A stretch of 64,000 nucleotides of DNA from assembly GCA_032719365.1 (NCBI GenBank), contig CM064871.1, forward strand, positions 72,458,383 through 72,522,382, read 5' to 3'. Positions 11,371 to 23,912 of this stretch are shown one piece after another. How positions within the stretch are numbered: position 1 is the stretch's first letter; each line of letters begins with the position of its first letter. The stretch is from Prinsepia uniflora. Its lineage: Eukaryota > Streptophyta > Magnoliopsida > Rosales > Rosaceae. Both the position numbers and the translations under genes were made by a program. Below the pieces are notes generated by a model, which ran no database searches, was not told the DNA's origin, and saw only the letters and a program-made list of their open reading frames with translations.

Positions 11371-13871
11371 GAGGCTAGCTTATCAAAGCTGTAGTTGGCT
11401 TTATCAGAGCGGGGTTATCTCTATTCGAGCAACCGTGGAGCTCTTGGAGTGGTACGCAGGTCGAGGATATGATATCTCAATGGGCTACAGTTCGCGGTCA
11501 ACCTGATAGTGGGATACCGATACGATAGTTAGTAGGACTGTATCATGGTATATCTTGGTTTGGCATTTGATGTCGGGGTTGCCATAGTTCTGTCATGGTT
11601 GACAGTGTGGAACCCTACGGAAGGATGAACGTATTCGTACGTTAGATTTTGATCGTGAGACGGTTAGTTAGGATCGTCTTTCACGATGTCGTAGGATCGG
11701 TTCCGATGACTGGTTGGGAATTGTGACCATCCGATGATCGGATTTGGTTGAGTTAGATGGATTTACTACTGGGAGCAGTCGGGTTATGGATTACATTGCA
11801 GTTGGCGGTTAGCAGTCGAGTTCGTGGAACTCTGGTTGAACTTATGGCAGTTGGCAGTCGGATTCGTGGAATCCTAATTGTACTTACGGTAGGATTGGAT
11901 TGAAATCTTTTCGATATCAAGACCGTGGAGACGGTCAGATTGTGGATTGTACTGCAGTTGGTAGCTTGCAGTTGGATTCAGAGTGACCCTAGGTGTGATC
12001 GTGGAACCCTACCTTGGGTGTATGGTTCGGAAATGTGAGTTGATGAGTGGTTTGACTTGGACGACTATTCGGATTTGGATTCGTTAGTCGGTCTAGTCAT
12101 GTCAGCTTTTGTTGGGACTGCACTCTGTAGTCGAGGTTTTACTTATCGGTTAGGCCTAGTTGGAGGTCGTGCTACCATAGTTGTGATGGATTGTTGGTAC
12201 AACTAAGGTCATGGATGACCTAGTAGATGACATTGCTTGAGTTGAGTTACTACTGATTAGTGATTGGTTGGACAAGTTATCAGGGTTGGTACTTGTCGAT
12301 GGAATCCCTGAGTGAGATACGGAGTGGTTGTAGTTACGTTGTCGGGAATCGGGGACGTTCAGGGGACTTTTCCTTTTCTCGTATGAGTTGTCAGGGTGAC
12401 TGTACCCAGAGTTGTCGGGTACAAGGGAGGCAGAGTTTCTCCAATTCGAGCAGAGGTACGGGATCGTCACTCGGTATGAGCGGAGATCTAGAGTTGTCTG
12501 ATTCGCACACTTTGTGCTGATGCTGACAGGTGATGATACGGGTACTAGAGCTAGTGCTGATGCCGATGATTATGATGACGGTGAGTCGCGAATTAGGATG
12601 TGACTCCGTCGAGATGAGCATATGTTCGGTATCTGTGGTCGGGGTGGATCACGGATAGTGATGACGGGATTAGATCCAGCAGTAGTTGGGGCTCGAGGTA
12701 CGAGATGCGAGTGTTGGATGCTGTTTAGGCACATTCGTATATACTATACAAGGTTTAACCTTGAGTTGCGTGAATTCCACTCGGCATGAGTGTATCTGCA
12801 TAAACGGTGTGAACCGATAAGCGAGATGGTGTACCAAGTTCTCTTGGTGATGGACACGTGGTTGATGTCCAAGTATGTTGGTTCCGACATGGTTGCAGCT
12901 TTGGAATTGCGAAAGGTTGTAATTGAGGTGACAAATTGAGGTGACACTTGGAATCCGGGTTTTCTGCATTGGCAATGGAAATTTCGAAGTCATTTTGGGT
13001 GACTTCTCAGATTCTACCATGATTGATGATGGTAGATGATGTAGATGTTGTTGGTTGCCACTAGTACATTGGTTGTGTATTGGTTGGTGGACTCGGATTT
13101 TGTCTTGGGTCATCAGGTGGAATGAGTATATCGAAGTTAGGTGACTGAGATTTCTCATTCTCTACTTGGTGGCAGACGATGTCAGGTTACATGACGCGGT
13201 GAGTGCGGCGAGTGTTGTTTGCATTCACGTAGGATGGATTTGATGTCATTGTATTCGATCATCCTTGGTTTTTCCTCGGTGGAATGACAAGGATCGATAC
13301 GAAGTGATTGGGGAGAACCCACAGTCTCGACGTGTCTCGTCGTTGACTGATCTGCTTAGATGTGGGATTTGGTTGAGGACTTTAGGCATTGTGACGATCC
13401 TCGATCGTGAAATTTATGATCGGGTGACACAGCGATGAATCTCGATCGTGACGTTTACGACCAGTTGATGTGGTGATGGATCTGGATCGTGATCTTGATG
13501 ATCCAGATAGGTGGAGAGTATATCGCTCTTACTTGGATGTTGAGTTGTGGATGATGGGATTGAACTTCTTTTCGAAGTGAATCATGTATGGTATATTACT
13601 CAGGTGAGTAGTTTTCTGACGTGGTCGGATATGGTCAGCCTTAGAGATGTGTTGATATGGGGATTGGCTTCCCTATGAAGTCAATCAATTGTATTGTGGT
13701 AATCGGTTGAGCAGGTAACCATAGGTTCGGTTTTGGTGCGTCTCGGTAGACGAGAACGATATTTCGGGTTTTGGAATCAGATTTCTGGATGACGATTCAG
13801 GATTTGATTTTGGAACTTGAAAGAGGATTTCTGTATTTGGGTTTTGCAATCGGATTCTGGGTGACGATTCA

Positions 13872-16800
13872 TGTAACGACCCGTCTCGAATATCGGGATT
13901 TAATGATATTTAATTGTGATTCCCTAATCTGGGATTAGTTGAGCGTTTCGGACGAATTGTGCAAAATGACCGTTTTGCCCCTAGGCGTGGGCAAAACGTT
14001 GAATTTTAATTCGGATGGTCAAATGGACTTTGACCGATGACCGTGACGTAGTTCGGGACGTCACGAGTTCATAGACAGGTGGCACGTTCGATTCCGACGT
14101 TCGTGGTGAAAGTTATGATGTACGGAAGTCCAGGGGCATTTTCGTAATTTGGACGAAAGAAGGGGAAATGTTGACTTTTTGACCGGGATGTCCGATGGCC
14201 GAGGGCCAAGGACCGTTACGTAGGTTTCGTCGATGCGAATCCAACGACAGGCGGCACGCCGAAATCGGAGATTCGACGACGAAGTTATGGGTCACGGAAG
14301 TTTGGTTTCGTTATGCACGCATTACGAGGCGTGGACACGTGGCGTTTTCTGATTGGCCTGGAATTCTGAGTGGGACACGTGGACCACTAATCTTTAATTA
14401 TTGGGATCAGATCTGGATTGGTCAGATTGATTAAATTATTGGATTTTAATAATATAAAGAATTTCCCACTTATTTTTCATCTTTTGATCTGGACCCTTAA
14501 TCTCATTAGTGAGATTCAATCTGGGCCGTTCATTCCTTTTTCCCTCTCTCTTTAATTGAATCAGCCTGCATCCTCCCACTCCCATTTCTCTCAAACCCGT
14601 GAGCAATGTACACGGCTCACACTGCACACCACCACCATATCCATAACCTTGGGTCGTGCAGGGGACTGTGTGAGGTCTGTTGGGAGCTGGGCACGGTGGG
14701 AGACGGCGGGAGACGGCTGGGCGGCGACGGAGGGGAAAAACAGGGGAGGCCGAAAAACTCAAAATTGGAAGTCGATGGAGACCGGTGTTTTGACCGTGCT
14801 TGAGGGGTGGACGGAGTTCTGGGATCGAACTGGGCGTTTCGGTGGCCACGGTGGTGACCACGGCGGCGAAGAGAGCCTAAACCCGTGAGTTCGATTCTCG
14901 GGTCAAAAATGACAGGATGGATTTTACTGTCTTTCGTTCGATCTAGTAACCAGGATGGTGACTCAGAGGATGAGACGAGTCTATTGGGACCGTTTTCATC
15001 GAGAATGGTGGTCGGAGCTGAGTGCAGGCGACGGTGGGTTGGCCGTGAGCTTCTCGATCGGAGAGGTAAGAATCTTGACGTTGTTCCTTGTTTTTGTTCC
15101 CATAGAACTCCTAGTTTAACTCAGACGATCTTGTAGGAGGAAACCCTGTCGAAAATGATCAAGGAACGGCGGAGAACCGATCGGGTTGGCCCGCGGGTCA
15201 CGGCGACCCGTTTACCAGTCGTTCGGGTTGAACGACGGTGAACAGTACCCGGCGCGTGGGTTTCACGCGCAGGGAGTTCAACCGGCGCGTGGGGGCGCGT
15301 GTGAGGTAATTTTGGGAAACTTCCAACATGACTTTTATCCTATACATTGTAACGAACATTTTGGGATTGGTTTCGTGTCGATCGGACACCGTCTCGATAT
15401 TGTTCGGGATGTCCGAAGGTTTTAAATCCAGTTTAAAAATACTTAAAAATTCGGGAAAATTACGGGACTTGAATAGGATGTTAATGATGAGGTTGGTGAT
15501 CCTCTAAATTGATTTGAACAGGATTGGGAGTCCCGGTGATAGTGAGGTGGCCCGGGAAGGCCTATGGCACGCGTATCGAGGCGCTCGGTTAAACGGTCTG
15601 TGAGTGGACATTGGTTTCATAAATTCGATGCATGCATAACTGTTTTATGATTGTTATAATTATGATTAAATGATTTACTTTGGATATCGGTGAATTTAAA
15701 ATGATTTCACGCATTTCAAGGTGAATTGCGTATTTGCACGTAAACCGAGATTTTCTGGATTTTCACCGATTTCCATAAATGTGGTTGGATATGATTTCAT
15801 GAAACGGTTACGAACTTGAATAATGTAAAATCGGGCCAGGGGCCCAGTTGAATTATGAAATCGGGCCAGGGGCCCAGTTAACATGTGGATCGGGCCAGGG
15901 GCCCAGTTAACTTGTGGAATCGGGCCAGGGGCCCAGTTGATTTCTACATGTGATTGCGGGTCGGGGACCCTAAAATGGAATTGAATAAATGTTTCCTGGT
16001 TTACATTTTATATATGTTCACATGCTGGAATCTATAAATGGTTTTGATGATATTCGGTTATGGCACGTTTCACGGTATTTGGGCATGAGACCCGTTTGAT
16101 GAAACGTAACGATTGGTTCGGATTTTATCTATGTATACCTATATGTTTTGCATGTGGATATCAATAAAATGTATTTAGTACTGCACTGTATAGATCCTTC
16201 CATATTATATTGTCTCCTCCGGTGAGGTACCCCGGAGAGGTCACGGACGTCTAGTACGTCCAGCGTCTATGACGCTAAGCATCGGGGATGCTGTACCCGA
16301 ACGGGGTTCGGGAAATGAACTCGGAAATTGAGACCCGAGTGGCACGCGTAGCCTTGTGATTGTGACCTTATTGACGTCAGGGACGTCAGACATCAGGGAT
16401 GTCGGATTGGAGTGTATAGTGCAGTGGCTAAAATAATGGTTATGGTTTATATTATATGCCTTATGGTTCATATTACTGGATTTATGAAATAACTCTTGGA
16501 TTTACTTTTGGAAATTGAAACTATGCTTTGGTTTCCGGGCTAAGGCCCTAATGGTTATTTCTAAATAAATATGGGATTATTGGTTTTGGTGCATGCATAT
16601 GATTTTACTGAGGGGCATAAATGTCTTATAAATGTTTTAAACAGACTTGTTTATTTTCGTCCACTCACAGCTTTTGTTTTTAATGCCCTTCAGGTTGATT
16701 CCGGATACGACTGCAGCAGAGACTTGAGCATCGCACACCTCCTCCATCGATCCTTACGCACTCTGGAAGCCCGGTTGGGCAAAGGCAATCGGTTATCCCT

Positions 16801-16876
16801 TGTCGGACGCCTCTTGTCCGACGGGAGCACGTCACATTCCATGGTAATCCCGGGGGGATTGGGATGGGTCGTGTCA
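13872..16876 (+). mobile_element. family-1 solo LTR with ATTCA target duplication
   Basis: A 3005-bp LTR starting TGTAACGACCCG and ending GTCGTGTCA, flanked by exact ATTCA repeats (13,867-13,871 and 16,877-16,881). No primer site or polypurine tract is attached, so it is what is left after recombination between two LTRs. Its hairpin array is the cleanest in the window: four units of GGGCCAGGGGCCC at about 30-bp spacing (15,830-15,940). The bracketing pair is at 15,598-15,609 and 16,659-16,670. It sits in the internal region of another family-1 element. Confidence 0.95.
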
Positions 16877-17940
16877 ATTCATGATTTGATTCTAGAGCTT
16901 GACAGTGGATTTTCTTTTATGGATTTGGGTTCAGAATGGTTATTCCAAATGCTAGCTTACGGAATGATGATTTCGGATTCGGATTTGGACATGGTTATGG
17001 ATATGATTTCTGGGTTTGGATTCGGGATTTCTTACGAAATTGCGGATTCGGATTCGGAATTGGAAATAGATGTTGAGTTGGAGTTTCGATTTGTCTAGTA
17101 CTGGATTTGACAAATGAACTCCATAATTGAAACGTGATTGGCTACAACCTAGACGGTTGTATGCTGATTGATGGGTAGATGTATGTACCTTGTACGTGGT
17201 TCAAGGTACGATACTGGGCATACTTGTGGTGTCTAGTGACGGTATATAGGTTATACCAGAAGTAGGTTGGTGAACGTGTTGGTAGTCGGCTTAGTCCCGA
17301 TACCATTGGATTAGTCGAGAACGTGAACTGGACATTGGATACTGTGCATTGGGTCATAGTAGTTCTGATGGGTCCGGTTACACACAGGTCGAGTGTTTTG
17401 TTGGTATACGTATACTCAGGTTGAGTGAGTTGGTGGTTAGTGTAACCACAAGTGGGTATAGTGTCAGTTTTTGATTGACGACTGTCAAGTGGTGACAGTT
17501 TGTAGGAGGTGTCAACGTGGATCGTTGTGTGTGGTCTGATGACTCCTTGTGGGAGCAGAAAGCAGGATAGATTGGTGATTGAGAAAGGAACCGTCTAGTT
17601 GGTTGTGTTAGTGAAGTGGTAGATCTGAAAAGTGGTTAGCTCATAGGATACGCGGACTGCTCTGATACTGACAAGTGGTGTCAGTTCGGAACGTGTGATT
17701 TCTGTCATTCGACGTGGTCGAATGTAGTCGATACGACATGAGTGTTAGTGGTACGTCTGGGTACGAAAGAGTATTGTTCTGGTTAGTGGATGTACGGGTG
17801 TACACGTGTTGCGAGGTCAATTGTACTTTCCACAAGGTGGTTGTGGAATTAGTATAGTTGGAGTTTCGAGAACGAAACTAATTGAGGAGGGAAGAACGGT
17901 TAGAATTAGGTCGGTTGGAATTTCGAGAACGAAATTAATT

Positions 17941-17949
17941 GAGGGAAGG
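17941..17949 (+). other. polypurine tract
   Basis: GAGGGAAGG one base before the LTR at 17,951. Matches the tract of the minus-strand element. Confidence 0.85.
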
Positions 17950-17950
17950 T

Positions 17951-20900
17951 TGTAACGACCCGTCCCAAATTCTGAGATTAGATTAGTGACTAATCACGAT
18001 TAGTGAGGCTAATCTGTGATTAGTTAGGCGAAATCGGACGAACGATGCAAAATGACCGTTTTAACCCTAGCGTGGGTAAAACGTTGACTTTTCATTCTGG
18101 CAGTCAAACGGACTTTGACCGATGACCGTGACGTAGTTCGTGACGTCACGAGTTCATAGACAGGTGGCACGTTCAATTCAGACGTTCGAGGAAGAAGTTA
18201 TGACGTTCGGAAGTTTAGGGGCATTTTGGTAATTATGGTTAAAAGGAGTCAAATGTTGACTTTTTGACCGAGAGGTCCAATGGCCGAGGGCCAAGGACCG
18301 TTACATAGATCGGGACAATACGAATCCATAGACAGGCGGCACGCTGAGATCGGACTTCGAACGAGGAAGTTATAGGTCACGGAAGTTTGATTTCACTATG
18401 CACGTACTTCGAGGCGATGATGAGGTGGCATTTTCTGATTGGGCCAGATATTTTGAGTGGGTCCCATGGATGAGTGACAAGTGTCACTCATCCCATTGGT
18501 CCAAACCCCTAAATTGTGGATCTACATAATTAAATACTATTATATTAATTATTTTATAATTAAACTTTCTAACATTAAATCCTAGCCATTCATCTAATTT
18601 AATCTCTCAAATCCTAACCATCCATTTAATCCTCTCTCATCAGATTTCATTATCTTCTTCATTCTTCTTTGTTCATCTTCAAAACCCGAAAATCCCATAA
18701 CCCTCCATTTTCTTCATTTCTCCATTTTCGGCAAAACACACACTCTCACACACCATCACCCTAGCTCATCCTCCTCCATGCTTGTGTGTGAACTCGAGGG
18801 AATGAGAGGAAGGAATGATGGGCTGACGGTGGTGGCTCACGGTGGTGGACGGCGGAGAGAACCCGTGAGGTAAGAAAATATTTGAAATTTTGAATTTGAG
18901 ATTTAATGGTTTTTACTCGATTTATTTAATTGGGTAAGGTTTTTGGGGACCCTAAAAGTTGAATAGGATTGTTTTCGTGGCTTGGGATGGCCTGGAACAG
19001 CCATGAACGGCGGGGGAAGGTCCGGCCACCATTAACGACGGTGAAGGCACTGTTTTGGAGGTTTAATTCGGTTTTAATTAGCTAGACTGATAGGAAATGA
19101 ACGTAGGAAGCTTTAGGGATTAAAAAGGGAGGAAAAGGACCAAAAATGGACGGGTTTTAGGTGTTGAACCAGCCCAGGCCGGTTCAGTTGCAGGTGAACC
19201 GGTTCGTCCAAGGTTAGAGATGATGAATAGTAAACTGAGCCTTCTAGGGGCGCATGAGGGCACGTGAACAGTAATTTGGGGAAGTGTTCAACATATGAAA
19301 TCTTCTATTCGATGTAATGAACATTTTGGGACTGGTCTCGCGTCAATCGGACACCTTCTCGATATGTTTCGGGGCATCAAAAGGTTTAGGGTCAGCTTAA
19401 AAATAGTTAAAAGTTCGGGAAAATTACGGGGCTTTGGTAGGAGGTTAATAAGGTAGTTAGTAACCTTCTATTACGATTTGGATAGGTTTGGAAGTCCCGG
19501 TGATAGTGATCGGCTCGGGAGAGCCTACGGCACGCAAATCGAGGCGACAGCTCAGACGGTCTGTGAGTGGACCTTGTTTTCTAAATTGATGCATGTATAA
19601 ATGTTTATTATATATTTTAAATACTTGTTTGTGATGCCATGAGTGCATTTGGATGTGTGGTTACGTATAGGCACGTATTTCGAGGTTTCGGCCCTATACG
19701 GTGCCTATACGGGTCTGTATGTCTTTATTGGCCTAAATGAAATGGTTTTGGATTTCCAAAAGGATAAACTCGGGTATGAGATCCATTTGGTTTTGTCTCA
19801 AGCATATGACGCAATTTACGACCTTAGGGTCTAGATCGTGGTCGCGGCGAGTGCTTTGTGCACGGCGATCAACGATACGACGCTTGCCTCTAGATTGGGA
19901 TGTGTTCCTTTCGGAGAGGTCACGACGCACGATCTGTTGTCGGGTAGCCTGGGGAGGCTCGACTTCGGAGTGCTGACAGTTCAGGATATCGATCGGTGAT
20001 GAGTGAACCATGATCTTGTGGTGGTCGCGTCGGTTGATATGTTCACGACGACATACCAGGATTGAGGGGTGGTCCTGGATGGATGGTTGCACGCATCACT
20101 ATGATCGGAGTCGTGACTGACCCTTAGATATCGGGCACGGTGCCCAGTTGAGTCATATGTTCGGGCACGAGACCCAGTTGTTTTACACTGATGCTTTCGG
20201 GTCAGGGACCCTAGATGGATTTCCAAGTTCATGACGGTTTATGGGAACCAGCATGAACTCTGGAAAGGTCATTGTGGTTCATAACGGTTTATGGGAACCG
20301 GTATGAACCCTTGTTAGGTCGTTGTGGTACATGACGGTTTATGGGAACCGGTCATGGAGGATGTTGTCTATATGTATATGAATATAATTGATGTTATGGA
20401 TCATGACGGTTCAGGGGAACCGAGCATGAATGTTTATGTTATGTATATATATGTTCATATACCTTCCTTTACTTCTATTATCTCCTCCGGGGAGGGTCGT
20501 TGGCCTGGGTAGACCCCGGAGTAGTCACGGAGCACTAACTGAGTGGGAGTTACCCCCGTTGGGTGCCTTACTCTCAGGAAGGCTGGTACTATAACCTCGG
20601 GTAGGGTCGGTGATCTAAGAACATTGACCTTGTCTTTGAGAAGACTCGAATTGAGACCTAGGTAGCACGCGCGTAGCTTTGGAAACCGTGACAGGATTGG
20701 TTGTGTGAATTATATGTATATATCATGTATGCTATATGATATGATATATGATGTGTGTTTACATAGGTTTTGGGCAGTGGCCTGTATGGTTGGTTTCTTA
20801 TGATTTGGGCCGAGTCCCTTATGGATTTGGGCAGTGGCCCGTATGGTCGTTTTCATTATAGTTCTTTCAATCTTGGTTTTGGGCTTAGTTCCCATCTATG

Positions 20901-21212
20901 GTTTTTTTGGATAAATGGTTTTCGAATGCATGCATGCTTTTTAGTGAAGGGTACAAATGTATTTTATGAAATATGTTTTATAAACTCTTGTTTTGTCCAC
21001 TCACAGCTTTTAATGTTTTGACTGCCCTTCAGGTTGACATCGGATGTGGACTGTAGCAGAAACCGAGATATCACATACCTCCTCTGGATCCTGGCGTACT
21101 CTGATAGCCCGGGAGGGCAAAGGACGGAAATATCCCTTGTCTGACACTTCGTGTCAGACGGGAGCAGGGTCATCCCTCGTTAATCTTGGGGGGATTGGGA
21201 TGGGTCCTGTCA
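17951..21212 (+). mobile_element. family-1 3' LTR, 3262 bp
   Basis: Begins TGTAACGACCCGTCCC directly after the polypurine tract and ends GGGTCCTGTCA. It pairs with the truncated 5' LTR at 9431-11,355. Hairpin units with CATGACGGTT / AACC arms run from 20,229 to about 20,430. The bracketing pair is at 19,561-19,572 and 20,995-21,006. The sequence after it (21,213) carries no primer site, so it ends this element. Confidence 0.92.
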
Positions 21213-23912
21213 TGAGGAGCCGTAAAGGTTGCAATAATGATGCTTTGACACGGCCGACCCTTGATTGAGTAATGTTTGGCACCTGGGATGCCAAGGATTC
21301 GTACAAAGTTAGATACTGATCGGTCATGAATTAATAATGTAGTATGGTTTAACCCTGTTTACTGGACTTATGAACTTGGATGGGTCGTGTCAATGGTCCA
21401 GTGCAGTGGGACGCCTGTTGGGTCCACTGGAAGGTAAAATGTTAAGATTAATTGTTGCTGATCATTATGAGTCGTCTAATCACATCATAAGAAATGGTTA
21501 GATTAATTGATAAAGGGATAGAGGCACCAGTTGGGGTGCAATGGAGCAGGACTTGGCTCTTGTGATTATGGTTGATGTGACAGGCGAGGGAGAGGTTGGT
21601 AGGCCCGTGATGGACCGTAGGGGGCGTGGTCAGTTGGGACCACATACCCGAGGATTGCATTTACCTTGCAGGAGGCCAAGTAGCCCCTGGAGGGATGACC
21701 TATATATATATTCCTTATGGTCATGACGTATGTATTCAGTAAGTCCCAGGCTATCCACTCTTCCATGTTTTGAGAATGTGTCTCAGACGGATACGGAAGG
21801 TAGGGCAGTCGGTGAGCCGACTAGAGCTACGGATGTGATACAATTGATGATATTTGTGTGGTACCCTTGGTAAGGTAATTATACATGGTAAAATTGATGA
21901 GACCTAAGAGGGGTAGACCTATTGAAGTGAGGCTACCCAGGATGACTAGTGATATCCACCTAGTGGCTGACCTGGAGTATTCCTGGACTTGGGTGGTTTG
22001 GATATAATCCTTGGGATGGACTGCTTGATAACTCAGGGTACAGAGAGTGATATGTGGAGTCTAGGATTTCCAGTGCTTGTATTTCAGAGGGACTTGAGAA
22101 TTATCTTCGAAAATGAGATAGAACCTCACGATCAAAGCAAAGTTTGCTGGTGAGAGGTGTGGCATATGTGACTAGTATATGAGATGCCTAGTGATGGCCG
22201 GAGATGTACAAATTTTGGAATATGTTCCCTGAGCTTTTTCCAGGATGAGAGATTGAGTTATGATGGAAATCATGATACGAGTTGTTTCTCGGACACCTTG
22301 GTATGTGGCACCTATGGAGTCATGCGGACTGAAGGTGCAAGTACATAACTTGATAGATACGGGTTCGTTCGGTCGAGTGTCGTCGTGGGGAACCCAAAGG
22401 TTACATGTTGATTTTGGACAAATTTCCTATGGTAATAGTATGGGATAAGTATCCCCTATCATGAGTTAATGATTTGTGGTTTTATTGGAAATATGTGATT
22501 ATTGAGCCTATTGAGAGAGGCTAACATGGTGATGATTAACAGTCCTGAGTAAAAGAGAACAATATACTGCCCGGCCTTGGTGTGGTTAAGGTTAGCCAAT
22601 GGTGATGCCTTTGGATGGGCAAATGGACCGGTCATATTTATGAGATGATGAGTCAGGTATTCTGACCCTAGGTTGATTGGTGTACTCACAGGTACAAACG
22701 GGCACGTAATGGACTGAACCAATGTAGGGAATTCCCTCAGAAAGAAAAAGGTATGGTTGAATAAGTATGAGGACTGGTCGACCAGAGTAAGTTTGGAAAA
22801 CATAAGAATAATGGTCGGGATTAGTGTGAATCCCAGGAAAACAGATGTATTGGCCAATGGAAATTGTCAAAGGAAATTATGAGTTGGTTTGAGATTGGAT
22901 GAATATAGGATTGTAGAAGGGTTCTCTACCATGTTTTTCCAGTTATGGTGATCGACCCGAAAGGAGGTCAGAGTTATTGGAAATGAACACTAAAATCAAA
23001 TGATTACAAGTGAAGAACTAGTGATATGTCACTATGAGATTTGGGATTTGGTGAGGTGTGCTTTGGTAGCATGGGGTTGGGATTGCCGATGCTAACTGAA
23101 CCCTCAGGAGTTTTACTTTTCTTGCATGATTGGCTCGACCATATTTACCCATGGATCGAGTATGCAGGGGTCATACCTCTGGGAAGGAATGTATTAGTAC
23201 TATATTGACCATCGGGATGAAACATGATTGAGAAACAGAAAAAGCTGAAAATGTGATGAGGCGATGGTCGGGATACAGTGAGATTATAACCGCATTGTCG
23301 GGTCAGGTACCAGTCATGAGGAGGCTAATACGATAACCGGTCAAGAATTGACATGTCTGATAACGTAAGGATTGGTGAGATACTGATATTGAACGGAACT
23401 GCGGTTAAGAAGTTGAATTCATTATGCTTAGTGACCCTAGAAAGGGGGTATGGAATGATGAACTTGGTGAGGGGCAGGAGTTCCTGATTTATTGAACTCT
23501 ATGAGGTTGTTGGCCTGGTGGCCTACTGGCCTATGTGTGATAATTTAAGCCATTGGACCATGTCATGAGTGGATGACATGTGATTGGGATGATGGTACTA
23601 GTACTTATGACTTCTCGATTGTGTGTATACTCGGACGTTGAGCAAGGCTCCGTATTTCGAGTAGACTTGGATATGACTGCCTGTGGGGCAGGGGTTACAG
23701 AGAGATATATTCTGATGTTGACCCAGTAACAGAGACTGGATTGTTGAGTTTCCATAAGTTTGATTTGGACTGACATTCAGTTCGGTTGAACCAGAAGAAG
23801 ATGTGATTGATTGTGTTTCTGATTCACATACATATACGATTAATTATGGATATGACTATTAGGGTATTACTGACTGGAATTTCGAGGACGAAGTTCCTTA
23901 AGGGGGGAAGGT
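21213..23912 (+). pseudogene. pol: decayed gypsy pol (protease and reverse transcriptase)
   Basis: No intact frame, but several gypsy pol signatures survive on the plus strand. At about 22,000 a frame reads DIILGMDCLITQ, the usual end of the aspartic protease block. At about 22,355-22,395 a GSFGRVSSWGT-like stretch recalls the reverse transcriptase motif GFIRPSVSPWG. At about 22,445 a KYPLS-x-VNDLW stretch recalls NKYPLPRIDDLF. Order and spacing fit a family-1 or related polyprotein. I did not find the RT catalytic motif or integrase. It ends in a polypurine tract (23,900-23,911). Stops and frameshifts are frequent, so it is old. Confidence 0.7.
23900..23911 (+). other. polypurine tract
   Basis: AAGGGGGGAAGG one base before the LTR at 23,913. 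Confidence 0.85.

Larger units (their letters stand above)
11356..17950 (+). mobile_element. internal region of plus-strand family-1 element
   Basis: Runs from the primer site to the polypurine tract and is split by a solo LTR at 13,872-16,876. From about 13,211 onward it aligns with the non-coding internal part of the minus-strand element. From 11,371 to 13,210 I see no clear gag or pol; the open frames there (for example 12,260-12,520) have no recognisable domain. A frame near 13,225 reads FDVIVFDHP, which may be a decayed protease end. This copy could not move unaided. Confidence 0.78.

Noticed and set aside
12670..13158. 162-residue minus-strand open frame
   Set aside because: Antisense to the internal region of a plus-strand element. 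The sequence has no domain and its His/Ser/Gln bias comes from base composition.
22459..22857. 132-residue minus-strand open frame with hydrophobic stretches
   Set aside because: Antisense to decayed pol. The plus strand has reverse-transcriptase-like motifs at the same place.
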